64,000 nt of DNA from Photobacterium lutimaris (GTDB lineage: Bacteria; Pseudomonadota; Gammaproteobacteria; Enterobacterales; Vibrionaceae), in the NCBI RefSeq assembly GCF_003025555.1, contig NZ_PYMH01000009.1, positions 1 to 64,000 on the forward strand. The letters are read 5' to 3'. The notes under the pieces were generated by a model that was not told where the DNA came from, made no database searches, and saw only the letters and a list, made by a program, of their open reading frames with translations. Numbering within the stretch: the stretch's first letter is position 1; each line of letters begins with the position of its first letter. Positions 43,322-52,464 of the stretch are shown piece by piece. Made by a program: the position numbers and the translations under genes.

Positions 43322-44962
43322 TTGGCTCAAGGTTCTCACATTCAAGACTTTTACAACCGGGTGCTCTCACTCTCTGGAAAGTCGCACGGCTTAAGGGCAA
43401 CCTGTGAACAAATTTGCAGGAACCTTCTGCTGAGCTTTTCCGTGCAAGATGCCACCTTGGTCGTCGCTGACGGCTCAGGCTGGAAAACGCTGCTGACCAT
43501 CGATGACACAGGGATCAATTACCGCTCCCCACCCATTAAATCCCAAGACACCAAGGTTTTATCGCTTTATCAGCTCAACCAGGCCATGCAGTTACAAGTC
43601 GCCACCCTTACCGAGCAAGACAATACCTACCGACTTTCCCTTCCCCTGGAAAGGCGGTCACGGATCATCGGCTGCTTCATCGCCGATTTCCCCAAAAACG
43701 TGGTATCCAGACAGTTTAAAGCCAAGGACTTCAGCTTTCTGGGCGTGTTGCTTGCGTCTGAACTCAATGCCTCGATGACCGATGCCATCATTCAAGATGA
43801 GCACAGCGGGCGGCGCATTGCCGAGCGCGAATTGCAGATCAGGCAAAACGAACAGCTCAGTGTGCAAAAACTGCTCCAGGCCCTCCATGATATATCGTTC
43901 AAGCTTTGGCGTGCCCAGTCCATTGACAACCTGCTCTTCACTGCGGTCGATGAGGCGAAAAAGAAGCTCAATATCGACCGAATGGCGATCTTCCTGTTCA
44001 GGGGGGTTGATCGGGTGCTGGGAACCTACGGGACCGATATCCATGGCAATACGGTCGACGAGCATTACTTCGAAACGGAAATCTCCGAGCTCTGGTTTTC
44101 GGTACACGCGCTGGAGAACAAGGAGTATTTGGCGATTAAAGAAAACACCCCGCTCTACCATGATTTGCAAGTGGTCGGCTTTGGCTGGAGTGCCTATATT
44201 TCTCTGTGGGACGAAGATACCCCGATCGGCTGGATCGCCTGCGACAACCTGCTCAGCGGCATGCCACTGCCCGGTCATTTGCACCAGCTCCTCAAGCAGT
44301 TTGGCTTTATCGTCTCGCAGCACCTCGTCCGTCGCCAGGCAGAAGAAAAGCTAATCCAGCTCAATACCGAACTTGAACAACGGGTCGCCGAGCGAACCCA
44401 GGCGTTGCAACAGGCCAACGAAAAACTTGAAAAAGTATCCCGTGAAGACCCACTAACTCAAGTGGCCAATCGCCGCCAGTTTGATGAACGTTTTTTGGAT
44501 GAGTGGCGACGGGCCGAACGACATAGCCTGCCAATTTCGCTACTTATTATTGATGTTGACCACTTTAAGGACTACAACGATAGCTTCGGCCATGCTGCAG
44601 GCGATCAGTGCCTAAAAATTATTGCTACGACGCTTGCCCCGCTAGAACGGAGAGCGGGCGCGCTTTTTGCCCGTTACGGCGGCGAAGAATTTATCTTGCT
44701 ACTGCCAGGCCAAGACCAACATGCGGCGCAATATGCTGCCAAACGGGCACTGGAAGCCATCAGGGAGCTCGCCCTACCGAGGGGAACACAAAATGGCGAC
44801 ACCACCAACATTGTTACCATCAGTCTCGGTGGCTGCACCATTATTCCATCAAGCCGCCGCTCAGCCGATGCCTTCTTCAAGTTAGCCGATAGTGCCCTGT
44901 ACGAGGCCAAATCGTGCGGGCGCAACCAGCTGTTCATGATTAACGAGATGGCCGAGTCTTAG
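43322..44962 (+). CDS. Diguanylate cyclase with two GAF-like domains
   Basis: A 546-residue protein that starts with TTG preceded by GGGAAGG. An N-terminal GAF-like region (about 1-160) and a second GAF-like domain (about 190-335) lead through a coiled coil (RVAERTQALQQANEKLEKVS) into a GGDEF domain. The active-site motif is GGEEF at 453-457, so cyclic di-GMP synthesis is likely. The inhibitory I-site (RxxD five residues earlier) reads RAGA, so feedback inhibition is probably lost. Cytoplasmic; ligand of the GAF domains unknown. Confidence 0.88.
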   Translation: MAQGSHIQDFYNRVLSLSGKSHGLRATCEQICRNLLLSFSVQDATLVVADGSGWKTLLTIDDTGINYRSPPIKSQDTKVLSLYQLNQAMQLQVATLTEQDNTYRLSLPLERRSRIIGCFIADFPKNVVSRQFKAKDFSFLGVLLASELNASMTDAIIQDEHSGRRIAERELQIRQNEQLSVQKLLQALHDISFKLWRAQSIDNLLFTAVDEAKKKLNIDRMAIFLFRGVDRVLGTYGTDIHGNTVDEHYFETEISELWFSVHALENKEYLAIKENTPLYHDLQVVGFGWSAYISLWDEDTPIGWIACDNLLSGMPLPGHLHQLLKQFGFIVSQHLVRRQAEEKLIQLNTELEQRVAERTQALQQANEKLEKVSREDPLTQVANRRQFDERFLDEWRRAERHSLPISLLIIDVDHFKDYNDSFGHAAGDQCLKIIATTLAPLERRAGALFARYGGEEFILLLPGQDQHAAQYAAKRALEAIRELALPRGTQNGDTTNIVTISLGGCTIIPSSRRSADAFFKLADSALYEAKSCGRNQLFMINEMAES

Positions 44963-44977
44963 CCGTGTTTGACTTAC

Positions 44978-46978
44978 CTAGTCCGATTTTTTCGTCGTAC
45001 GGCGACGGGGAGTTCGTGCTTTTCCGGGTGAAGAACTGCCCGTTGACGGCTTACGCCCTCCCTTACCGCCACCTTTGCTATAACGGCCCTTCTTAAACGG
45101 TTCTGGTGACTTCAAGTCACGCAAGCTCTGGGGAACCTCACTGGTTTTCACCTTTTCCATCAATTGTGTTACCTGCACTTCCAGCGCATCCATGAAAGGC
45201 TTGTAGGCGCACTTTTTATCGGCCATATCCTGCAATTGGTGCTCCCAGTGTGCCGTCATATCCGGATAAGTCGCCTCATCCGGCAAGGCATAGATCAATC
45301 CCTTGCCAGCCTCGGTCGCATGGATACTTTTTCCTTGCCGCATCAACAGTTGTCTTTTAAACAGGATATCGAGGATCCCGGCACGGGTTGCTTCAGTACC
45401 TAGGCCGTCGGTATCACGAAGGATTTTTTTCAACGCGCTATCAGAAACAAAGCGGGCGATCCCAGTCATGGCCTGCAATAAGGTCGCTTCAGTAAAGGGC
45501 TTCGGCGGTTCGGTCATCTTATCCAAGATCTCGCCATCACGGCAGGTCAATACCGTCCCCTTCTCCAGCGGTGGCACTTTATCAGCCAAATCGGCCTCTT
45601 TGTCCGCCGGTTCATCCCGCCCCAGCAATGCACGCCATCCGACAGACATCAACTGACGCCCTCGGGCAACAAATAGCCCGCCGGCAATAGTGAATTCCAA
45701 CTTGGCTTCGCTGTATATCGCCGCTGGGTAAAACTGCATCAGGTATTGTCTCGCGATCAGCTGATACACTTTCTGCTCACTGCCACTCAGGCTCGCGCTA
45801 TTGACCGACTTAGGGGTCGGAATAATGGCATGGTGGGCATCCACTTTTTTGTCGTTCCACGCTTTCGATTTCAAGCGGGTATCCGCCCCTTCCACCGCAT
45901 TGTTCAACTTGTTATCGTTATTGGCGATCGCTTGGCACACATCCCCAGCTTGCTTGAAATGATCCATCGGCAAATAACGGCAATCAGAGCGCGGATAGGT
46001 GATCACCTTGTGTTTCTCGTAGAGTGACTGGCACATTGCCAGAACATCTGCTGCACTCATGCCAAAACGCTTGGCGGCATCAATCTGAAGAGCCGACAGA
46101 GAATAAGGTAACGGTGGGGCCTGACGGGTTTCCTTACGCTCGGACGCAGTGACTTCTGCAGGCTGGCCTTTGATGCGACTGACCACGTTTTCACACAGTT
46201 TGCGGTTCAGTATCCGGCCATCGTCATCCTGCCAGGGGGTGCACGACTCACTCGGTTTCCATCTCGCACGGATCTCTTGCTGCTGGTACGGGATCAGGGC
46301 AAACAGTTCATAGAAGGGCTTCGGTACAAAGTTGGCAATTTCATCATCGCGGCGAGTCACCAAACCCAAAATCGGTGTCTGTACCCGGCCAACCGATAGC
46401 ACGCCCCGATAGCCCCCTTTCTGGCCGAGCAACGTATAAGCTCGAGTCATGTTCATGCCATACAGCCAGTCGGCACGGGAGCGGGCCAGCGCTGAGACTG
46501 ACAGCGGAATAAAATCGCGGTTGCTACGCAGCTTCCCCAGCGCGCGCTTCACCGCAGCAGGGTTGAGGTCTGAAATCAGCAGTCGTTGCATGGCCGCCTT
46601 TTTGCCCTGGGCTAAATTAACATAATCAATCACCTCATCCACCAGTAGCTGCCCTTCCCTATCCGGGTCTCCTGCATGGATCACTTCGCCGGCCTGCTTA
46701 CAAAGTTTGCGTACCACACCCAACTGTTTCTTGGCTGTTTTGCGAGGTGTCAGCTGCCACTGCTGCGGCACTATCGGCAAGTCGAGCATATTCCACTTTT
46801 TGTATTTCTCGTCATACGCATCCGGCTCGACTTGCTCAAGCAAGTGGCCGATACACCAGGTAACAATGTCACCGTTGCCCGCCTCAATATAGCCATCATG
46901 GTTCTTGTGGGGCCGAGGTAAAACGGCGGCAATAGCACGCCCTAGACTGGGTTTTTCTGCGATATATAGACGAGACAT
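44978..46978 (-). CDS. topB: DNA topoisomerase III
   Basis: A 666-residue type IA topoisomerase that decatenates DNA. The Toprim motifs are AEKPSLGRAIA (Glu8) and HAGDPDREG (Asp104, Asp106). The active-site Tyr328 is in HKVITYPRSDCRYLP, the same number as in E. coli. The C-terminus is basic and Gly-rich (KGGGKGGRKP, then TPRRRTTKKSD), suited to DNA contact. Alone on its strand, ending near the convergent diguanylate cyclase gene without an obvious hairpin. Confidence 0.96.
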   Translation of the reverse strand: MSRLYIAEKPSLGRAIAAVLPRPHKNHDGYIEAGNGDIVTWCIGHLLEQVEPDAYDEKYKKWNMLDLPIVPQQWQLTPRKTAKKQLGVVRKLCKQAGEVIHAGDPDREGQLLVDEVIDYVNLAQGKKAAMQRLLISDLNPAAVKRALGKLRSNRDFIPLSVSALARSRADWLYGMNMTRAYTLLGQKGGYRGVLSVGRVQTPILGLVTRRDDEIANFVPKPFYELFALIPYQQQEIRARWKPSESCTPWQDDDGRILNRKLCENVVSRIKGQPAEVTASERKETRQAPPLPYSLSALQIDAAKRFGMSAADVLAMCQSLYEKHKVITYPRSDCRYLPMDHFKQAGDVCQAIANNDNKLNNAVEGADTRLKSKAWNDKKVDAHHAIIPTPKSVNSASLSGSEQKVYQLIARQYLMQFYPAAIYSEAKLEFTIAGGLFVARGRQLMSVGWRALLGRDEPADKEADLADKVPPLEKGTVLTCRDGEILDKMTEPPKPFTEATLLQAMTGIARFVSDSALKKILRDTDGLGTEATRAGILDILFKRQLLMRQGKSIHATEAGKGLIYALPDEATYPDMTAHWEHQLQDMADKKCAYKPFMDALEVQVTQLMEKVKTSEVPQSLRDLKSPEPFKKGRYSKGGGKGGRKPSTGSSSPGKARTPRRRTTKKSD

Positions 46979-47082
46979 AGTAGGAAATCAGTTGAATAGC
47001 GTTGGCAAGTATTGGCTGAACTATAAAAAAAATGTACGGAGAGAACAAGAAAATACTGGATATAGATACAGGTTTGGTTTTA

Positions 47083-47118
47083 ATAAAAAAGAGCCCAGTC
47101 ACTGTTACTGGACTCTTC
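47083..47118 (-). terminator. Terminator after selU
   Basis: On the minus strand AAGAGTCCAGT and ACTGGGCTCTT pair with one mismatch around AACAGTG and are followed by TTTTTTATT. Confidence 0.75.
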
Positions 47119-47127
47119 GTTATGCGG

Positions 47128-48222
47128 TTAGACGCAATTTTCTGCCAGCCAAGCTTTAACGTCGGCATATTTGCCACGATAAACAATGCGATCGGCTTTC
47201 TTGCTTAGCTGATAGGTGTACATCGGATCGTAGTACTGCTCGAGCAACAAACTGAGCCAATCATAGTGACCGGACAGCTCACCACTGGACTGCATGACCT
47301 TGACGGCCTGCTGCTGAACCAACAGCAACTCTTCGTAGCGCTGGTAGCCAAGGCGCTTACGGATACTGAACATACCGCGCTCCAGGTACTGGGCAAAATG
47401 CTCCCAGCCTTCCTGCTCCCCGAACTCAGCACAAAAATCACGCTGCATCTTTACCACGTAGTCGCCCAGCAAGCGTTCCAGTCGAACATCAAGCGGATCA
47501 TCAACAATCGCTATCGGCGCAGCCTGCATCGCCTGGACAATAGGCAATGGTACGCTGACCGAGCCAATGATCTTCCCTTCATCTTCATAGGCAAAATGTG
47601 ACACGCCAGCTGCCTGCTTTTTAAGCATTGATATCGCCAGCACATTTTCAAAATTAATCTGAGTGCGCTGGGCTGACACATAGCGGCCAAACGATGAACC
47701 ACGGTGATTCGCCGCACCTTCCAAATCGATACCGTTGGCAAGCTCATTGATCATGATCGTCTTGCCGCAACCCGTATTACCGCCAATCAAGGTCATCGGC
47801 TTTGTCGCAACGTCATCGATAATCTCGAGCAAGAAACGTCGTAACGCCTTGTAGCCACCCTCGACAAACGGATAATCAATGCCCGCTTCTTTCAGCCACT
47901 GTTGGGTAATACGCGAGCGTAAGCCGCCGCGGAAACAGTACAGGTAACCATTTGGGTTTGCCTCACAAAATGCTTTCCACTGCGCGACACGTTCGGCTTT
48001 GACTTCGCCGTTGACCAATGCATGACCAAGGGCAATCGCCGCTTCCTGGCCTTGTTCTTTATAACAAGTCCCCACCGCTTTGCGCTCTTCGTCCTGCATC
48101 AAAGGGAGGTTAAGAGAAGAAGGATATGCACCTTGTGCAAACTCCACCGGCGCACGCATATCCATCAACGGGGTATCATTAATGAACAGCTGGCGGAAAT
48201 CTTGGCAATTAGGACGTGACAT
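47128..48222 (-). CDS. selU: tRNA 2-selenouridine synthase (SelU/MnmH)
   Basis: A 364-residue enzyme that converts 2-thiouridine at wobble position 34 of certain tRNAs to 2-selenouridine through a geranylated intermediate. The N-terminal rhodanese domain has catalytic Cys96 in YCFRGGLRS, and the C-terminal P-loop domain has GGNTGCGKT at 147-155. It lies two bases after selD, which makes the selenophosphate it uses, so the operon provides the whole modification route. Confidence 0.95.
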   Translation of the reverse strand: MSRPNCQDFRQLFINDTPLMDMRAPVEFAQGAYPSSLNLPLMQDEERKAVGTCYKEQGQEAAIALGHALVNGEVKAERVAQWKAFCEANPNGYLYCFRGGLRSRITQQWLKEAGIDYPFVEGGYKALRRFLLEIIDDVATKPMTLIGGNTGCGKTIMINELANGIDLEGAANHRGSSFGRYVSAQRTQINFENVLAISMLKKQAAGVSHFAYEDEGKIIGSVSVPLPIVQAMQAAPIAIVDDPLDVRLERLLGDYVVKMQRDFCAEFGEQEGWEHFAQYLERGMFSIRKRLGYQRYEELLLVQQQAVKVMQSSGELSGHYDWLSLLLEQYYDPMYTYQLSKKADRIVYRGKYADVKAWLAENCV

Positions 48223-48224
48223 AT

Positions 48225-49265
48225 TTAGCAGATCTCAATCAGTACAGTGTCATCGGCTGCAGCAGCAACCAGTTCACCGATAGCATTGAGTTCAATGTCA
48301 TGTTGCTGTGCCAAGGCTTTGACCTCGGCTTCTGCATCAGGCGCCACAGCCAGTAGCAGGCCACCCGAAGTCTGCGGATCGCAAAGTAGGGCTTTTTGCT
48401 GCTCGGTCATGCTCCCCAAACGGTGTCCATAGCTAGCAAAATTGCGCTCGGTACCACCCGGTACACAACCTTGCCCGATATAATCAAATACGCCCGGAAG
48501 GCTCGGTACCTGTGCGAAATCAAGCTTGGCTTTTAGGCCGCTGCCTTCACAAATTTCATTAAGGTGCCCCATCAAGCCAAAGCCAGTCACGTCAGTCATG
48601 GCTTTCACGCCTTCGACGTTGGCAAAATCAGCACCAGGTTTGTTCAATTGGCACATCCAGTCACGAGCCAGGCCACGGTGTTCATCGCGCAATTTAGATT
48701 TTTTCTCTGCGGTTGTCAGCACGCCAATGCCAAGTGGCTTGGTCAGATAAAGCTTACAGCCCACTTCCGCTTGGTTGTTACGTTTCACACGATCTGTATC
48801 GACAATACCGGTCACCGCCAAGCCGAAAATAGGTTCCGGTGCATCAATCGAGTGGCCACCCGCCAATGAAATACCGGCTTCACGGCAAACCGCACGTCCG
48901 CCTTCAATCACCTGCTGGGCAATCTCAGGTGCCAGTACATTGACCGGCCAGCCAAGGATCGCAATAGCCATAATTGGCTTACCACCCATCGCATAAATAT
49001 CGCTGATAGCATTGGTGGCGGCAATACGGCCAAAGTCATACGGATTATCAACGATAGGCATAAAGAAGTCAGTGGTACTGACTACTGCAGTACCATTGCC
49101 AAGGTCGTATACCGCGGCATCATCTTTACTTTCATTACCCACGAGCAGGTTAGGATCGGCAAACGGAGCGAGCTGCGTTCGTAGAATAGTATCAAGAACT
49201 TGAGGAGAGATTTTACAACCACATCCTGCTCCGTGGCTGTATTGAGTTAGGCGAACATTTTCCAT
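48225..49265 (-). CDS. selD: Selenide, water dikinase (selenophosphate synthetase)
   Basis: A 346-residue enzyme making selenophosphate from selenide and ATP. The catalytic loop is SHGAGCGCKIS, with Cys15 equivalent to E. coli Cys17 and Lys18 to Lys20; it uses Cys, not selenocysteine. Other motifs are TTDFFMPIVDNPYDFGRIAA, GGHSIDAPEP and DPQTSGGLLLA. It is the first gene of the selD-selU operon. No selA or selB is in view. Confidence 0.97.
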   Translation of the reverse strand: MENVRLTQYSHGAGCGCKISPQVLDTILRTQLAPFADPNLLVGNESKDDAAVYDLGNGTAVVSTTDFFMPIVDNPYDFGRIAATNAISDIYAMGGKPIMAIAILGWPVNVLAPEIAQQVIEGGRAVCREAGISLAGGHSIDAPEPIFGLAVTGIVDTDRVKRNNQAEVGCKLYLTKPLGIGVLTTAEKKSKLRDEHRGLARDWMCQLNKPGADFANVEGVKAMTDVTGFGLMGHLNEICEGSGLKAKLDFAQVPSLPGVFDYIGQGCVPGGTERNFASYGHRLGSMTEQQKALLCDPQTSGGLLLAVAPDAEAEVKALAQQHDIELNAIGELVAAAADDTVLIEIC

Positions 49266-49337
49266 GACACGCTCCGATAATTTTACAAGAGCGATGGATT
49301 CTACTCCTGCTACCAGATCCTGTCATCAATCTGGATC

Positions 49338-49366
49338 AAAAAGGGAAGCCTATTGGCTTCCCTCTT
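49338..49366 (-). terminator. Terminator after the nitroreductase gene
   Basis: GGGAAGCC and GGCTTCCC pair around TATT, with A and T runs on the flanks; likely bidirectional. Confidence 0.88.
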
Positions 49367-49384
49367 TAATCAATTAAATAGCGG

Positions 49385-49948
49385 CTATAGGTATTCGACA
49401 AACTGGGTAAGATCCCGCTCTGGCGCTTTTACATCGCGGCAACCGGGCGTTCCCAGATACAGAAAACCGACAATCATGTCATCGCCCTGTATCCCTAGAG
49501 CCTGTCTCACAACAGTGTGATAGGCCCATTTCCCGGTACGCCAAAATCCGGCAAAGCCCTGAGCAACCGCCGCTAGTTGCATCGCCTGCACCGCACACCC
49601 TGCCGATAAATGCTGTTCAATCACTGGCACCTTGTCATGATCAGAGACTTTAGCCACCACTGTTATGACCATCGGCGCCCTGAAAGGGGCTTTGCCCGCT
49701 TTTTGCAAGGTAAGCTCATCAGCACCGTCACTATTTGCGGCTTCAACAAAGATATCGGCGAGCTTTTGTCGACCATCCCCTTGAGGGCCGTCCTCTTGAG
49801 AAACGATAAACCGCCAAGGCGTCAGACCCGCATGGTCCGGGGCTCGCAGTCCGGCACGGAGAATGGCTTCCAATACTTCTCCCTGTGGCGCTGGCGCCAC
49901 CATTTTTGGCAGCGACCGACGGTTGAGCAATAAGGTAAGTGCGTCCAT
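49385..49948 (-). CDS. ydjA: YdjA-like nitroreductase
   Basis: A 187-residue FMN-dependent oxidoreductase of the small nitroreductase family. FMN-binding segments are NRRSLPKM (Arg in RRS), RAPDHAGLTPWRFIV and GFLYLGTPG. Located between selD and fadH/sppA, matching the E. coli selD-ydjA-sppA order. Natural substrate unknown. Confidence 0.92.
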   Translation of the reverse strand: MDALTLLLNRRSLPKMVAPAPQGEVLEAILRAGLRAPDHAGLTPWRFIVSQEDGPQGDGRQKLADIFVEAANSDGADELTLQKAGKAPFRAPMVITVVAKVSDHDKVPVIEQHLSAGCAVQAMQLAAVAQGFAGFWRTGKWAYHTVVRQALGIQGDDMIVGFLYLGTPGCRDVKAPERDLTQFVEYL

Positions 49949-50040
49949 AACAACCTCATGACGATAATTATTATTGTTAAGACGATAGCATAGATTTGAT
50001 GCGATAAATCCATGGAAGGCACGCGGGATTATAGCGTTGA

Positions 50041-50121
50041 GATCCTAGAACCTAGCTCCTGGTTCCTAGCGAGAAAGGGGGCATGCTTTACTCTTTCTAG
50101 GAACTAGGATCCAGGAACTCG
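50041..50121. repeat. CTAG-rich imperfect inverted repeat
   Basis: The left arm GATCCTAGAACCTAGCTCCT, then GGTTCCTAGCGAGAAAG, faces a right arm CTTTCTAGGAACTAGG, then ATCCAGGAACTCG. The arms share the unit CCTAG(AA/CT)CCTAG and can fold into a long imperfect hairpin around a GGGGGCATGC centre. It fills the gap between the ydjA start and the fadH stop. It resembles dispersed intergenic repeats of gammaproteobacteria, but copies elsewhere cannot be checked here. Confidence 0.55.
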
Positions 50122-50130
50122 TTTCTGCTG

Positions 50131-52143
50131 TTAAAGCTTCGCCGCCAGCTCAACACCTTGGCGGATCACCCGCTTGGCATCAACCTCGCCGGCGACATCA
50201 GCACCACCAATCACATGGACATTCATGTTCTTGGCCTTGAGTGCATCGGAAAGTTCATCCACCGACGTCTGTCCGGCACACAACACGATATGGTCTACAT
50301 CCAATACCCGCGACTGACCTTCGACAGTAATATGCAATCCCTGATCATCCACTTTGTCGTAGCTCACCCCGCTGAGCAGTTCAACCCCTCGCTTTTCCAG
50401 TACTTTCTTGTGGATCCAACCGGTGGTCTTACCCGGTCCTTTACCCATCTTGCCCGGACGGCGCTGCATCAACCACACCTGACGCTGACTGACATATTCT
50501 TCGTGTGGGTAGAGGCCACCAGCATGTTCAATTGACTTGTCGATCCCCCAATCCTTGAGCCAATCATCCAAACTCTGATGCTCGGGCTCCGTCAACATTG
50601 TAGACACATCAACGCCGATACCACCGGCACCGATCACAGCCACTCGCAGGCCTAACTCGACCTTGTCACGGATCAGGGTTTGATAATCAACCACCTTCTC
50701 ATGGTCAATACCCGGGATCGGCGGACGGCGAGGCTGGACACCGGTGGCGACAATCACTTCATCATAACTGCCCAACTCATCAACCGAGACAGCTTGGCCT
50801 AACTTCACATTCACGCCAGTCTGCTCAAGACGACGACTGAAGTAACGAATTGTTTCCCTGAATTCTTCCTTACCCGGGATCTGCATTGCGAGATTGAACT
50901 GGCCACCCAAGTAGTCATTCTTCTCGAATAAATCGACGTTAAAGCCCCGCTCGGCAGCAGCCACTGCCGTTGCCATACCAGCCGGCCCCGCTCCTACAAC
51001 CGCAATACGGCGCTGGCTTACAGCCGGAGACAATACCAATTCCGTTTCGTAGCACGCCTGCGGGTTAACCAAACAACTGGCCCGCTTACCAACAAATACA
51101 TGATCCAGACAGGCTTGGTTACAACCAATACAAGTATTGATGTCATCGGCACGGTCTTGCTCGGCTTTCACCACAAAATCCGGATCAGCAAGGAACGGTC
51201 TGGCCATCGACACCATGTCGGCTTGATGACTAGATAAAATATCTTCGGCCACCTGCGGGGTATTGATCCGGTTACAGGTTACCAAGGGAATCGAAATTTC
51301 AGACTTGAGCTTTTCGGTTACCCATGCAAATGCGGCTCTTGGTACCTGGGTAGCAATGGTCGGGATCCTAGCCTCATGCCAGCCAATACCAGTGTTAAGG
51401 ATTGTCACACCGGCTTGCTCTAGCTGCTTGGCAAGCAACACCACTTCTTCATGGGTACTGCCCTGCTCGACCAAATCGAGCATCGACAAGCGGAAAACAA
51501 TAATGAAATCGCGGCCAACCCGAGCGCGAACCGCTTTGACCAACTCAAGGGGGAAACGCATGCGGTTTTCATAGCTCCCGCCCCACTCGTCATAACGGTG
51601 GTTCGAGCGCTTACAGATAAACTGGTTGATCAGATACCCTTCCGACCCCATCAATTCGACCCCGTCGTAGCCCGCCTCTCGGGCCAACTCTGAACTGCGA
51701 GCAAAGGCCTCGATGGTTTTTTTAATTTGTCGGGCACTCATTTCCTTGGGTGTGAATTTCGAGATAGGTGACTTAATCGCCGATGCACTGACGGCAAAAG
51801 GATGCATGGCATAACGGCCAGCATGGAGCAGCTGCAAGGCAATCTTCCCCCCCTCTTGATGCACCGCATCGGTGATCACACGGTGAGCCCTTGCAGCGCG
51901 ACCCGAGCTAAATTCGGCACTTAACGGGTGCAGGCGACCACGGAAATTCGGTGAGAAGCCACCGGTAACAATGAGTCCGACACCTCCCTTGGCCCGGGCT
52001 GCGTAGAAAGCAGCCAGTTTTTTGAATCCGTCACGGGATTCTTCCAAGCCGGTATGCATCGATCCCATCAACACACGATTACGTAACTGAGTGAAACCAA
52101 GATCTAACGGCGCTAACAGATGAGGGTAAGATTTATCGTCCAT
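50131..52143 (-). CDS. fadH: 2,4-dienoyl-CoA reductase (NADPH)
   Basis: A 670-residue flavoprotein needed to degrade polyunsaturated fatty acids. ATG 52143 was chosen because GGAAG is 5 bases upstream; another ATG is three codons earlier. The N-terminal TIM barrel binds FMN (LRNRVLMGSMHTGLEE, YDGVELMGSEGYLINQF). A [4Fe-4S] motif CIGCNQACLDHVFVG with CLVNPQAC follows, then FAD/NADPH domains (VVGAGPAGMATAVAAAERG, VIGAGGIGVDVS). A near-ideal FadR site lies in its promoter region. Confidence 0.96.
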   Translation of the reverse strand: MDDKSYPHLLAPLDLGFTQLRNRVLMGSMHTGLEESRDGFKKLAAFYAARAKGGVGLIVTGGFSPNFRGRLHPLSAEFSSGRAARAHRVITDAVHQEGGKIALQLLHAGRYAMHPFAVSASAIKSPISKFTPKEMSARQIKKTIEAFARSSELAREAGYDGVELMGSEGYLINQFICKRSNHRYDEWGGSYENRMRFPLELVKAVRARVGRDFIIVFRLSMLDLVEQGSTHEEVVLLAKQLEQAGVTILNTGIGWHEARIPTIATQVPRAAFAWVTEKLKSEISIPLVTCNRINTPQVAEDILSSHQADMVSMARPFLADPDFVVKAEQDRADDINTCIGCNQACLDHVFVGKRASCLVNPQACYETELVLSPAVSQRRIAVVGAGPAGMATAVAAAERGFNVDLFEKNDYLGGQFNLAMQIPGKEEFRETIRYFSRRLEQTGVNVKLGQAVSVDELGSYDEVIVATGVQPRRPPIPGIDHEKVVDYQTLIRDKVELGLRVAVIGAGGIGVDVSTMLTEPEHQSLDDWLKDWGIDKSIEHAGGLYPHEEYVSQRQVWLMQRRPGKMGKGPGKTTGWIHKKVLEKRGVELLSGVSYDKVDDQGLHITVEGQSRVLDVDHIVLCAGQTSVDELSDALKAKNMNVHVIGGADVAGEVDAKRVIRQGVELAAKL

Positions 52144-52464
52144 GGCTTCCATTCTTTATGTTGTTATGGTCTGACCAGTATACGAATCAGTCAAACATAT
52201 TTCAAACAATCGTTTACATAAACGCAACAATATATTGATTTAGATCTAACTCTACGTAAAATTACTTATCAACATTTTGATGATAACTCTCCCGCATTTG
52301 TTTAGCTTAGCCGTTCACCTGATACGATTTAATACTGTAATTGCTTGATGACTCGGTTAGCATATACAGTTACTTATAGAACTAAATCATTATTATTACG
52401 TCCAATCTGATATAGATTGTGAAAGAAGCAGGCCACAGGCCCTTGCGAACTATCAGGAACCTTC
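52144..52464. promoter_or_regulatory. Divergent promoter region of fadH and sppA
   Basis: About 320 AT-rich bases between the divergent fadH and sppA genes, with no gene. It holds the FadR operator at 52167-52177 close to fadH and presumably separate promoters for the two genes. CAGGAACC before 52465 serves as ribosome binding site for sppA. Confidence 0.55.
52167..52177. promoter_or_regulatory. fadH: FadR operator upstream of fadH
   Basis: TGGTCTGACCA is a perfect 11-base palindrome identical to the FadR core TGGTCNGACCA. It lies 24-34 bases upstream of the fadH start codon, where a bound repressor would block transcription until long-chain acyl-CoA releases it. Confidence 0.8.

Noticed and set aside
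43150..43407. An 85-codon frame before the diguanylate cyclase gene
   Set aside because: It overlaps the cyclase start in another frame and has no homologue I recognise.
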